36,764 nucleotides of DNA, taken from NCBI GenBank assembly GCA_905478365.1, contig CAJQIK010000150.1:1-36764 (forward strand). The letters are read 5' to 3'. Source of the DNA: an uncultured Burkholderiales Genera incertae sedis bacterium. GTDB taxonomy: Bacteria > Pseudomonadota > Gammaproteobacteria > Burkholderiales > Eutrophovitaceae. The position numbers were made by a program, and so were the translations under genes. The notes below the pieces were generated by a model. The model worked only from the letters and a program-made list of their open reading frames with translations, had not been told where the DNA came from and searched no databases. This document shows positions 17,573-24,885 of the stretch, piece after piece (the first letter of the stretch is position 1; the number at the start of each line of letters is the position of its first letter).

Positions 17573-18688
17573 TTATTGGAATTTTTTAACGAATTTTCGA
17601 TCGACATGATCCTTCCATTTCCAAATCCACCGACCACTGGCGCATAAAATATGTTTCGAAGCCACTGCATTTTTATCGCCGGTACTAATTAAGGCAAGCG
17701 AGCTTTTCTGTGGAGTATACGACTGAAGCGGTGCGCCGCTTAACTTACTCCTGATGTTAGCCTCTAGAATACGTGCTTGTTTGATTGCGTAAACCCCAGA
17801 TTTCGGATAAGTCAGACCTTCAATGGAGGCGATGTCTCCAGTGGCGAAGAGGTTATTAATATCTTTTACCTGAAGAAAATTATCTGTCTTTATATACCCA
17901 TCTTCGGTTGTGGGCAGTCCGGATAATTTTGGCCAATGACTCGGGGATGCTCCCGTTGCCCAAATTACAAAGTCTGATGGAATGATTTTTTTTGATCCTG
18001 TTTTTAGGTAATCCTTATTTACTTCAATAACAGGAGCGTTATAGTAAGTCGTTATACCCCGTTGATGAAGAATCCTATGAAACTTTCTTTTCACGGGTAG
18101 TGCGTGAGTCTCCAATATATCGGTTGCCGCTGTTATCAAACATAATTGTAGATTGGTATAACCTCGAGTAGTAGCTTGATATTGTAAAGCCAACAATACC
18201 TCGATACTCGCCGCTCCGCCGCCCACTACAGATATTCTATGAGTAGAATTTTTTGGGGCACGACCAATTCGATCGAGTAAGTTTTGAATATTATTAACCA
18301 AACCTTTAATGGGTTTTACGGGGATAGCGCAGTCTTTAAGTCCGGCTATGGTCTTAGAGTTTGGGGTAGAACCTGTATTAATGGATGCAAGATCGTATTG
18401 ATAAGTCCCACTCTCGGTATGTATTGTTTGCTCATTTGATGAGATTTTTAATACTGTTTGTTGTACGAATTCATAGTCATATTTTCCGCATAATTTTTGG
18501 AGATCAATATGGCATTCGTTAGATTTGTAATGGCCCGAAATTAATCCGGGGACCATTCCTGAGTAAGGTGTGTGTACTTCACTGCTAATTAATATTAATT
18601 TATAATCTTGAGCAAATGAACGCTCACCCAAGCGTTGAATTGTTTCTAAATGGGTGTGTCCACCGCCGATGAGTACGATTTTCTTCAT
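17573..18688 (-). CDS. FAD-dependent NADH-dehydrogenase-like oxidoreductase, TIGR03169 (SelD-partner) type
   Basis: A 371-residue two-dinucleotide-binding-domain flavoprotein. The N-terminal FAD site is IGGGHTHLE (residues 7-15), followed by the diagnostic TPYSGMVPGLISGHYKSNECHIDL. The NAD site is VVGGGAASIEVLL near residue 155, then IWATGASPSHWPKLSGLP and LFATGDIAS. The end GRWIWKWKDHVDRKFVKKFQ matches the domain that in cyanobacteria and others is fused in front of selenophosphate synthetase. No SelD domain or selD gene is present here. It is the last gene of the minus-strand arsenosugar-type cluster, 67 bases beyond the TIGR04282 gene, so it may supply electrons for an arsenic (or selenium) step; that is inference. 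Confidence 0.82.
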   Translation of the reverse strand: MKKIVLIGGGHTHLETIQRLGERSFAQDYKLILISSEVHTPYSGMVPGLISGHYKSNECHIDLQKLCGKYDYEFVQQTVLKISSNEQTIHTESGTYQYDLASINTGSTPNSKTIAGLKDCAIPVKPIKGLVNNIQNLLDRIGRAPKNSTHRISVVGGGAASIEVLLALQYQATTRGYTNLQLCLITAATDILETHALPVKRKFHRILHQRGITTYYNAPVIEVNKDYLKTGSKKIIPSDFVIWATGASPSHWPKLSGLPTTEDGYIKTDNFLQVKDINNLFATGDIASIEGLTYPKSGVYAIKQARILEANIRSKLSGAPLQSYTPQKSSLALISTGDKNAVASKHILCASGRWIWKWKDHVDRKFVKKFQ

Positions 18689-18755
18689 GCGCTTATTTTA
18701 GGTACTAGTTTCTAATTGTGTAGATCTGATGATTAACAACGTCTGAGCCACTGTG

Positions 18756-19394
18756 TCAAAGACCTCTTGTTAAATGTGGCATGTGCAGTGATAACCGTTT
18801 GTAGTCAACAAATTCATCAACATCCCAGAGCGTGGGTAGTTCTGCCCAAGAATAGTGAAATTTCTTTAAATTCTCTCTGATCTGTGACATCACTAAGTTA
18901 CTGTTCCATGGAACGTTTTGAAAGATTTGAGGTGAGAATAGGACCGATCCGATTAACGCGAAGCCTCCATCCTCTACCGGTATAAATACATAATTATGTT
19001 GATCTAATATAGAAATCGCTCTGACTAAGGTTGCCTCATCGATGACAGGGCAGTCACATCCGACTAGTATGACTTTCTTATATTTTTCTAACCCGTCTGT
19101 TAGAGAGCAACTCATGCGGTCAGCAAGCGATTCACCAATTTGCATTTTAATTTCATGGGCTTGGCTTAAGTTTGCAAGAAAAGGGTGATTAATATCAGGC
19201 GTACACCAAATTTGTACCGCTGGCGCTGCGTGGGTGGCGACTTGGAGAGTATGAAGTGTCATACGCTTATGGAGTTCACACGAGCCTTGTGCACCTAATT
19301 CAGGAATAAGTCTCGTCTTCACCTCTCCCTCGATGGGCGTGCGGGTGAATATCTGTATTAATGTATCCCTGTTTTGCTCAGTTTTGCTCATCAT
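18756..19394 (-). CDS. TIGR04282-family glycosyltransferase-like protein (CofC/DUF2064 type)
   Basis: A 212-residue nucleotidyl/glycosyltransferase-A-fold protein. Family marks are the N-terminal IFTRTPIEGEVKTRLIPELG with the KTRL nucleotide loop, ILVGCDCPVI, PVEDGGFALIG and the C-terminal WDVDEFVDYKRL. In many genomes this family sits next to TIGR04283 and ArsS, and the set is annotated as arsenosugar biosynthesis; the precise reaction is not established. Its start overlaps the stop of the TIGR04283 gene (4-base ATGA, with a second ATG directly following), so the two are translationally coupled and likely work together. Confidence 0.9.
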   Translation of the reverse strand: MMSKTEQNRDTLIQIFTRTPIEGEVKTRLIPELGAQGSCELHKRMTLHTLQVATHAAPAVQIWCTPDINHPFLANLSQAHEIKMQIGESLADRMSCSLTDGLEKYKKVILVGCDCPVIDEATLVRAISILDQHNYVFIPVEDGGFALIGSVLFSPQIFQNVPWNSNLVMSQIRENLKKFHYSWAELPTLWDVDEFVDYKRLSLHMPHLTRGL

Positions 19395-20077
19395 TTTTTG
19401 TTGTACTGCTTATTCAACCAGTTTGGTGACGCACCTAAAAAAAATAATAACCTCAAGGTCCACATTTTAAAAATTGTACGTATTGGTCCATCCTCCTCCC
19501 ACCTTCTGGCCGATGTTTCTAATGGCGTATCACTTATGAATGGTGACTCTGAAGACCTTATTTTTTTTGAAAACTTAACGTCCTCCATCAATGCAATTGA
19601 TGGGAAAAGCCCCTGTTCTATGAAGATATTTTTATGAATAAAAATCCCTTGATCGCCTGTAGCGACAGACGTAATTTTTGACCGGTAGTTCATCATCGAT
19701 TCAATTACGCGAAAAATTATTTTGGTATTACTTAAACGGACGTTGAACCATCCCCACTTTTTATTTTTTAGACCCGATTCAATGATGCTCTCAAAGTCGA
19801 AGTCAACCTTAGAGTCGGCGTGTAAGAACCATAAATATTTCCCCTTGGCATGCCGAGCGCCAGTGTTCATTTGTTGTGCTCGGCCAGGTTCTGAGTGGAG
19901 AATACGATTTTTTTTATGACAGATGACATTCAGGGTGTCGTCTTCGCTGCATCCGTCGACAACGATAACTTCTGTGTTGTCAGACTTTCTTTTTTGTAAT
20001 GCGTTTAGTAAAGAGGGTAGATGACTCGCTTCATTACGAACGGGAATGATTATCGACAATGAGATTTTTTTTTGCAT
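19391..20077 (-). CDS. TIGR04283-family arsenosugar biosynthesis glycosyltransferase
   Basis: A 228-residue GT-A glycosyltransferase (GT2-like). It has SIIIPVRNEASHLPSLLNAL at the N-terminus, VIVVDGCSEDDT, EPGRAQQMNTGARHAKGKYLWFLHADS (metal-binding DxD-like HAD), TGDQGIFIHKNIF and ALMEDVKFSKKIR, all typical of the family that co-occurs with ArsS. A C-terminal hydrophobic segment (MWTLRLLFFLGASPNWL) may tether it to the membrane. It begins 12 bases after the DUF547 stop. The acceptor is unknown; in this setting a dimethylarsinoyl-ribose product is plausible but inferred. Confidence 0.9.
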   Translation of the reverse strand: MQKKISLSIIIPVRNEASHLPSLLNALQKRKSDNTEVIVVDGCSEDDTLNVICHKKNRILHSEPGRAQQMNTGARHAKGKYLWFLHADSKVDFDFESIIESGLKNKKWGWFNVRLSNTKIIFRVIESMMNYRSKITSVATGDQGIFIHKNIFIEQGLFPSIALMEDVKFSKKIRSSESPFISDTPLETSARRWEEDGPIRTIFKMWTLRLLFFLGASPNWLNKQYNKK

Positions 20078-20089
20078 CTAAAGACCGTT

Positions 20090-20911
20090 TTACATTTGGT
20101 CACGTGTATTGAGTGACCAATCGTAGTCGGTGTATTCGATAGCAATATTACTGCGGTTCACTAAATCAAACTTAGTATCCAACGCAAATGAGTAACTCTT
20201 AAGCCATTCGAGTACTGAGCCAGACATTTTTTGGAAGTCAGCCTTGTACCATTTGAATATCGGTGAGACAAATAAAACTCCATTCTTAATAAAGTTGCGA
20301 CTGCTATCCGATAGGAAGCGCAGAGTGCTATCGTGAAGTTGATCCTCAATACGCCAAGGTTGATATGCTTCTGGACGTAGCGCTGGGCAACTAATTGAGG
20401 CGCAGTTGACAACCATATGAATTCGCGGCTCATCGAAACGTCCTTGTTCTCGTATTAACTTATGCTCTATGTAATCCAAGCTGACGATTTTGCCGAGAAG
20501 ATTAAAGCGTTTGTACTTCCAGGGGCTTTTTAAGAATGAACCTAGGTCCTTTATAGAATCTATTGTTTCGTGATGTTGTGAAACCCAGAAGACCGTGTAA
20601 GCGTTATAGGTATTTATTAAAAATGCCAGTTGCTCTTCCATGTTAAAAGATTCAAATTCAAGTTTAGAAACAGCAGCAATTCCCCCTAAGTACTCTGTCA
20701 TGATTTCTTGATCTTCTTTGAAGCCGAAGTAGTTGACTGTGCTGTTGTGACCGCCTTCATTCCAAGTCACATGTTTTTTTAGTAGTGCATCAAATTTACT
20801 GTGAGTATGATCGAAAGCATATGTTATTGAGACAGTGAGAAAACTAAATAATAAAAATAGTAACTGACTAAATTGTTTACGCTGAAAGACTTGGCGAATT
20901 GGATTTGTCAT
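20090..20911 (-). CDS. Exported DUF547 protein
   Basis: A 273-residue protein with an N-terminal signal or anchor (MTNPIRQVFQRKQFSQLLFLLFSFLTVSITYAF). The DUF547 core shows EQLAFLINTYNAYTVFWV, NLLGKIVSLDYIEHKLIR, FDEPRIHMVVNCASISCPALRPEAY and a conserved Cys-Pro-x-Leu. The ORF track starts 69 bases earlier; I choose the ATG ending at 20911 because it overlaps the upstream stop as ATGA, gives a proper signal peptide and avoids a 73-base overlap. The function of DUF547 is not known. It sits between the TVP38-FAD fusion and the glycosyltransferases; an envelope role in the same pathway is inferred. Confidence 0.88.
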   Translation of the reverse strand: MTNPIRQVFQRKQFSQLLFLLFSFLTVSITYAFDHTHSKFDALLKKHVTWNEGGHNSTVNYFGFKEDQEIMTEYLGGIAAVSKLEFESFNMEEQLAFLINTYNAYTVFWVSQHHETIDSIKDLGSFLKSPWKYKRFNLLGKIVSLDYIEHKLIREQGRFDEPRIHMVVNCASISCPALRPEAYQPWRIEDQLHDSTLRFLSDSSRNFIKNGVLFVSPIFKWYKADFQKMSGSVLEWLKSYSFALDTKFDLVNRSNIAIEYTDYDWSLNTRDQM

Positions 20912-23085
20912 TTGCGCATGATGCGGTGATATATTTTTAGGATCTTTAAAATTGTATTGGGAGCATGTTTTCTTTTCCATTCGCCCGCTACATATTTGTT
21001 GGCTTCGGAAAAGGTGGGGTAAATATGAGTAGTCGATAGAATTTTATTTAGTCCGAGTTTGTGTTTCATGGCTAGTACAAACTCAGAAATTATTTCTGAG
21101 GCATTTTCACCGACGATAGTTACTCCAATAAGTTGATCTGAATTCGGACGAGTTAGGACTTTGACAAAGCCATGATCCTCCGAATCTGCAATAGCACGGT
21201 CTAAATCATCGAGTCCGTATACAGTGACCTCGTAGTCTATATTTTGTTTCTTTGCATCGTTCTCGCTTAATCCTACCCGGGCAACTTGTGGGTGAGTAAA
21301 GGTAGCCCATGGGACAGATGAAAAATCGACAGTGAACTTTTTAAAACGACCGAAAAGTGCATTAACCGCCGCATACCAGGCTTGGTGAGCGGCCGCATGG
21401 GTGAATTGCATTCTTCCTGTTACGTCACCGCACGCATATATATTCGGAAATTTGGTTTCAAGAAAATCATTGGTAGGCAAAACCTTATCATTTTGAGAAA
21501 CAGCATCTATATCTTCCAGACCATATCCTAGGATGTTCGCTTGTCTGCCAATCGCAAAAAGGACCTGATCAAAGTTCAGCCTGACTTCGCCGTTAGGGCT
21601 ATCACAGACTAGCGTCTGGACATTTTTCTCTTTTATAAAGCCTTTGGCTCGATGTCTAGTGAGTATTGCTACACCCTCATCCGATAATTGATTGCTGATC
21701 GCCTCTGCAACCTCTATATCTTCTTTCATGAGAATACGATCTGCAGATTCAATTAAAATTACATTCGAACCTAAACGCTGAAATGCTTGGGCTAATTCCG
21801 AGCCGATTGCGCCACCGCCAATAACAATCAATTTTTCTGGCAGGTCGGTTAAGTCCCAGACAGTATCAGATGTAGCATATTTAACTTCGCTGAGATTTGG
21901 TAAAGGCGGCACTATAGGTCTTGCTCCAGCCGCAATAATGATTGAGCGAGCACTAATCTCTTGCTGCCCATCTGGTCCGTCGTACGAGACTACCCACGGT
22001 GATACCACTCTTGCATTACCCTGAAGGCAGGTTACTCCTAACTCCGTATACCGCTCTATTGAATCATGGGGCTCTATTTTTTTTATAATTCGGTGTACTC
22101 GTCTCATTATTTCTGAGAATTCAAAGGTGATCTCGGCCTTATGAATGCCTAATCGTTTGGATTGTCTAGCCTCTTCAACGAAGTGTGCGGTTTTAATGAG
22201 TGCCTTTGAAGGGACGCATCCGGTATTGAGGCAATCACCTCCCATTTTATGTTTTTCGATGAGAGCAACTTTCGCATTTACAGCCGTGCCAATGTATGAG
22301 GATACAAGTCCAGCCGCACCTGCCCCAATAACTATAATGTTGTAATCAAATTTTTTGGGTTTCGGCCAGTTAGCGTAGACCCTTCGTCTACTAATGAGAT
22401 CTGATACTAATTTTGCGACTATTGGAAATATACCGATGATGCAAAGCGAAATAACTAGATTTGCAGATAAGATATCTCCCGTTGAATTCAGATTGGCCAG
22501 CTGAGTTCCGGCGTTCACAAATATGATTGTTCCAAGAAGCATACCAATCTGACTCGCGATATAAAATGTATGCGTCTTGATTGGCGTCAGTGCCATCAGT
22601 ACATTAATCGCAAAGAATGGAAAAATAGGAACTAATCTGAGCGTTAAGAGATAAAATGCCCCATCTTTCTTAATGCCATCATTGATAGTTCTTAATTTGT
22701 CACCGAAGCGGGCCCTCACAGAGTTACGAAAAAAATAGCGGGTAATTAAAAAAGCAACTGTCGCTCCAATAGTCGAGGAAAATGATACGAGAACTGTACC
22801 CCAAAATAATCCAAATATAGCTCCTCCAGCGATTGTCAAGATTATGGCGCCTGGAATCGACAGGGCGGCAGCTAAGATATATATAGATACATATATTAGG
22901 CTCGATTCAATTGGGTGGTCTTCAAAAAAAATCTGTAATTCCGAGTAATTTTCCTTTAGGGATTGAAGATTTAATTGTGCTAACAAATTGAGAACGTTGT
23001 CACGGAATAAAGTAAATGATATGAGAACTATTGCAAAGGCAATGATTACGCTAATCCATTTTTTTTGAAGTTTCGTAATTTTCAT
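20908..23085 (-). CDS. TVP38/TMEM64 membrane domain fused to FAD-dependent disulfide oxidoreductase
   Basis: A 725-residue fusion. Residues 1-235 form a SNARE-associated/DedA-like (TVP38/TMEM64) membrane domain with about six hydrophobic segments (LSIPGAIILTIAGGAIFG, LTLRLVPIFPFFAIN). Residues 247-725 are a mercuric-reductase/lipoamide-dehydrogenase-type flavoprotein: the FAD site is VIGAGAAGL, the redox disulfide is Cys285/Cys290 in GGDCLNTGCVPSKAL, the NAD site is VIGGGAIGSELAQAF, then YACGDVTG and the C-terminal HIYPTFSE with the His/Glu base pair. The mercuric-reductase C-terminal CC and N-terminal HMA domain are absent, so mercury reduction is unlikely. The next start overlaps its stop by four bases. 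An arsenic-linked or membrane-thiol redox role is inferred from the neighbours. Confidence 0.9.
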   Translation of the reverse strand: MKITKLQKKWISVIIAFAIVLISFTLFRDNVLNLLAQLNLQSLKENYSELQIFFEDHPIESSLIYVSIYILAAALSIPGAIILTIAGGAIFGLFWGTVLVSFSSTIGATVAFLITRYFFRNSVRARFGDKLRTINDGIKKDGAFYLLTLRLVPIFPFFAINVLMALTPIKTHTFYIASQIGMLLGTIIFVNAGTQLANLNSTGDILSANLVISLCIIGIFPIVAKLVSDLISRRRVYANWPKPKKFDYNIIVIGAGAAGLVSSYIGTAVNAKVALIEKHKMGGDCLNTGCVPSKALIKTAHFVEEARQSKRLGIHKAEITFEFSEIMRRVHRIIKKIEPHDSIERYTELGVTCLQGNARVVSPWVVSYDGPDGQQEISARSIIIAAGARPIVPPLPNLSEVKYATSDTVWDLTDLPEKLIVIGGGAIGSELAQAFQRLGSNVILIESADRILMKEDIEVAEAISNQLSDEGVAILTRHRAKGFIKEKNVQTLVCDSPNGEVRLNFDQVLFAIGRQANILGYGLEDIDAVSQNDKVLPTNDFLETKFPNIYACGDVTGRMQFTHAAAHQAWYAAVNALFGRFKKFTVDFSSVPWATFTHPQVARVGLSENDAKKQNIDYEVTVYGLDDLDRAIADSEDHGFVKVLTRPNSDQLIGVTIVGENASEIISEFVLAMKHKLGLNKILSTTHIYPTFSEANKYVAGEWKRKHAPNTILKILKIYHRIMRK

Positions 23086-23186
23086 ATTTTAGACTTTGTT
23101 ATAAACAGGGTCTTTATAAGCAGTTTATCGTTGAATGCAATCTTCATTCTATTCGAACCAAGGCTACATGGACATCTTTGAATATT

Positions 23187-23217
23187 TCTTTTAGGGGGAT
23201 TTTAAGTCCCCGAAAGA
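23187..23217 (-). other. Hairpin between arsS and the TVP38-FAD gene
   Basis: An inverted repeat in the 157-base gap: GGGGA/TCCCC around a 7-base loop, extended past a small internal loop by TCTTT/AAAGA. It has no T-run directly after it on the minus strand, so it may be a partial terminator, a processing site or an mRNA-stabilising structure that sets the ratio of arsS to downstream message. Confidence 0.35.
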
Positions 23218-23242
23218 TACGCTTTTGAGGCGTTATCGGACG

Positions 23243-24202
23243 TTACTGTAAAGCCCCGCTGCAGCTTGAGCCGCGTCCGGCTGTACAGCCAAAGCAATGA
23301 TCCCTGACAGCAATTGACTTACCCTCTATTTGATTTGTATTTAAGTCTCGGATATGAGTTTTACGCCTTAAGTTACCGAACGGGAGACCAAGCATTTGAT
23401 TAAAATCACAATCAAACAGATAACCTTCCCAATCAATCGAAATTAATGTCTTGCACATGACGGAGTTAAGATTTTCCTCGCTATAGTTATCCTTTAACAA
23501 TTGCATGTAGTTTTCAAATTCGCCACGGCTTACCAAGGTGCTCCCAAACCGCTTAATAGGCATATTAGTAATTGTGAGCAGCACATCAAACTGCACACCA
23601 TAGGTTTTGGCTAAATATTCCTTGTACTCAATCTCTAGTGTCTCTTGGGGTGGAGGCAGAAATGCCCCTAGAGGGTTATAAACTAAATGTAGTTGAAGAT
23701 CTGGATTGGAATGTCCATAGCCTACCTCATTGAGTAGGCGTAATCCGTTAATACTTTTTTTGAATACGCCATCCCCCCTCTGAGAATTAACGTTATCTTC
23801 CGTATAGCAGGGCAGAGAAGCAGTGACGATTACCTGATGTTGGGCGAGAAACTTGTGTAGATCTTCTTGGCCATGCTCGAATAAGATTGTTAAATTGCAT
23901 CTGTCAATCACTGCGATTCCTCGATCTCGTATCTCAGAGACGAGTTCACGAAAGTGAGGGTTCAATTCTGGAGCACCACCAGTCAGGTCAACTACTGCAG
24001 GTTTGACCTTATCAATGAATTGAATCACCTGCCTGATGGTATCGATTGACATTTGCTCTTTGCGGTCTGGGCTGGCATTGACGTGGCAGTGAAAGCAAGC
24101 TTGATTACATCGATAACCGAGGTTGATCTGAACGGTTTTGACCTCTTCCCTGTTAATGGGTGGGAACTCTCGGTTATTAAGAAGTGATAATGTGTCGTGC
24201 AT
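23243..24202 (-). CDS. arsS: Arsenosugar biosynthesis radical SAM protein ArsS
   Basis: A 319-residue radical SAM enzyme. The [4Fe-4S] motif CNQACFHC (Cys32, Cys36, Cys39) is followed by VDLTGGAPELNPHFRELV, the ArsS-typical VIDRCNLTIL and HLVYNPLGAFLPPPQ, and the C-terminal cysteine-rich region SIDWEGYLFDCDFNQMLG and CFGCTAGRGSSCSG. ArsS is known to join a 5'-deoxyadenosyl unit from SAM to dimethylarsenic, giving the precursor of oxo-arsenosugars. The substrate is normally made by the methyltransferase ArsM, which is not in this window. It is the first gene of the cluster, transcribed away from the SRPBCC gene at 24289. The full-length, intact motifs and matching partners make the call strong. 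Confidence 0.93.
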   Translation of the reverse strand: MHDTLSLLNNREFPPINREEVKTVQINLGYRCNQACFHCHVNASPDRKEQMSIDTIRQVIQFIDKVKPAVVDLTGGAPELNPHFRELVSEIRDRGIAVIDRCNLTILFEHGQEDLHKFLAQHQVIVTASLPCYTEDNVNSQRGDGVFKKSINGLRLLNEVGYGHSNPDLQLHLVYNPLGAFLPPPQETLEIEYKEYLAKTYGVQFDVLLTITNMPIKRFGSTLVSRGEFENYMQLLKDNYSEENLNSVMCKTLISIDWEGYLFDCDFNQMLGLPFGNLRRKTHIRDLNTNQIEGKSIAVRDHCFGCTAGRGSSCSGALQ

Positions 24203-24288
24203 AGATTACTGTTTTAGTACCTGGTTGTAATGTTTGATGTTAACAAAATTTAGTACTACCTATTTATCGATTATTTGTGGGTCTTTAT

Positions 24289-24885
24289 ATGAAAAATAAT
24301 AAACAATTGATATTGATTTTATTCTCTTTTACATGTTTTGCGACAAGCCCCGTAACTACTTGGAGTGAGGATGATGGACTGCGAGTCGATTCCTCAATCG
24401 ATAATGGTGTCGTCTACGTTGAGGTTGAAAGCTTAATCGAGGCGCCGCACGAACTGATATGGGAGGTTTTGACAGATTACAATCGATTGGCAGAGTATAT
24501 TCCAGGGATGCATTCGAGCCGACTATTGCGCTATGAGGGACAAACTGCGTTTGTGGAGCAACACGGAGTATCAGAGCTTCTTTTCTTTAAGATCCCAATT
24601 GATGTTGTCGTTAAAACTATAGAATTTAAGCCTTATTCTATTTCTATTGAATTGGTATCGGGAAATCTTGACTATTTATCGGGCGGGTATCACTTGACTC
24701 AGATCGGGGATGAGGACCTGTGGGTTTTGTCATGGTCAGGTTTCTTGGATCCATCATTACCCATTCCTAATTTTATAGCGGAGCGATTCATCCGAAATAA
24801 TATTAAGAGCCAATTTTTGGGAATTATTTCTCAGATTGAAAAGGAGAAGAGGAGGTCAGGAAATTATGCTGAGAGTGAGAATTAA
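24289..24885 (+). CDS. Secreted SRPBCC (START/cyclase-dehydrase-like) protein
   Basis: A 198-residue protein with a Sec signal (MKNNKQLILILFSFTCFATSPVTTWS). The mature part has the Bet v1/START-type ligand-binding pattern: VYVEVESLIEAPHELIWEVLTDYNRLAEYIPGMHSSRLLR, then alternating strands and a long C-terminal helix (FIAERFIRNNIKSQFLGIISQIEKEK). The ORF track uses a GTG at 24277; the ATG at 24289 gives a cleaner signal peptide and is preferred, though neither has a strong ribosome binding site. The stop is followed immediately by the ATG of the lipoprotein gene, so the pair is co-expressed. A hydrophobic-ligand carrier in the periplasm is likely. Confidence 0.83.
   Translation: MKNNKQLILILFSFTCFATSPVTTWSEDDGLRVDSSIDNGVVYVEVESLIEAPHELIWEVLTDYNRLAEYIPGMHSSRLLRYEGQTAFVEQHGVSELLFFKIPIDVVVKTIEFKPYSISIELVSGNLDYLSGGYHLTQIGDEDLWVLSWSGFLDPSLPIPNFIAERFIRNNIKSQFLGIISQIEKEKRRSGNYAESEN

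Noticed and set aside
20912-20980. Extended N-terminus of the DUF547 ORF (MEKKTCSQYNFKDPKNISPHHAQ)
   Set aside because: It lies inside the FAD-fusion gene and precedes a proper signal peptide; the ATGA-overlapping ATG at 20911 is the better start.
20908-23085. Mercuric reductase (merA) call
   Set aside because: Lacks the C-terminal vicinal cysteines and N-terminal HMA domain, and there are no mer genes nearby.
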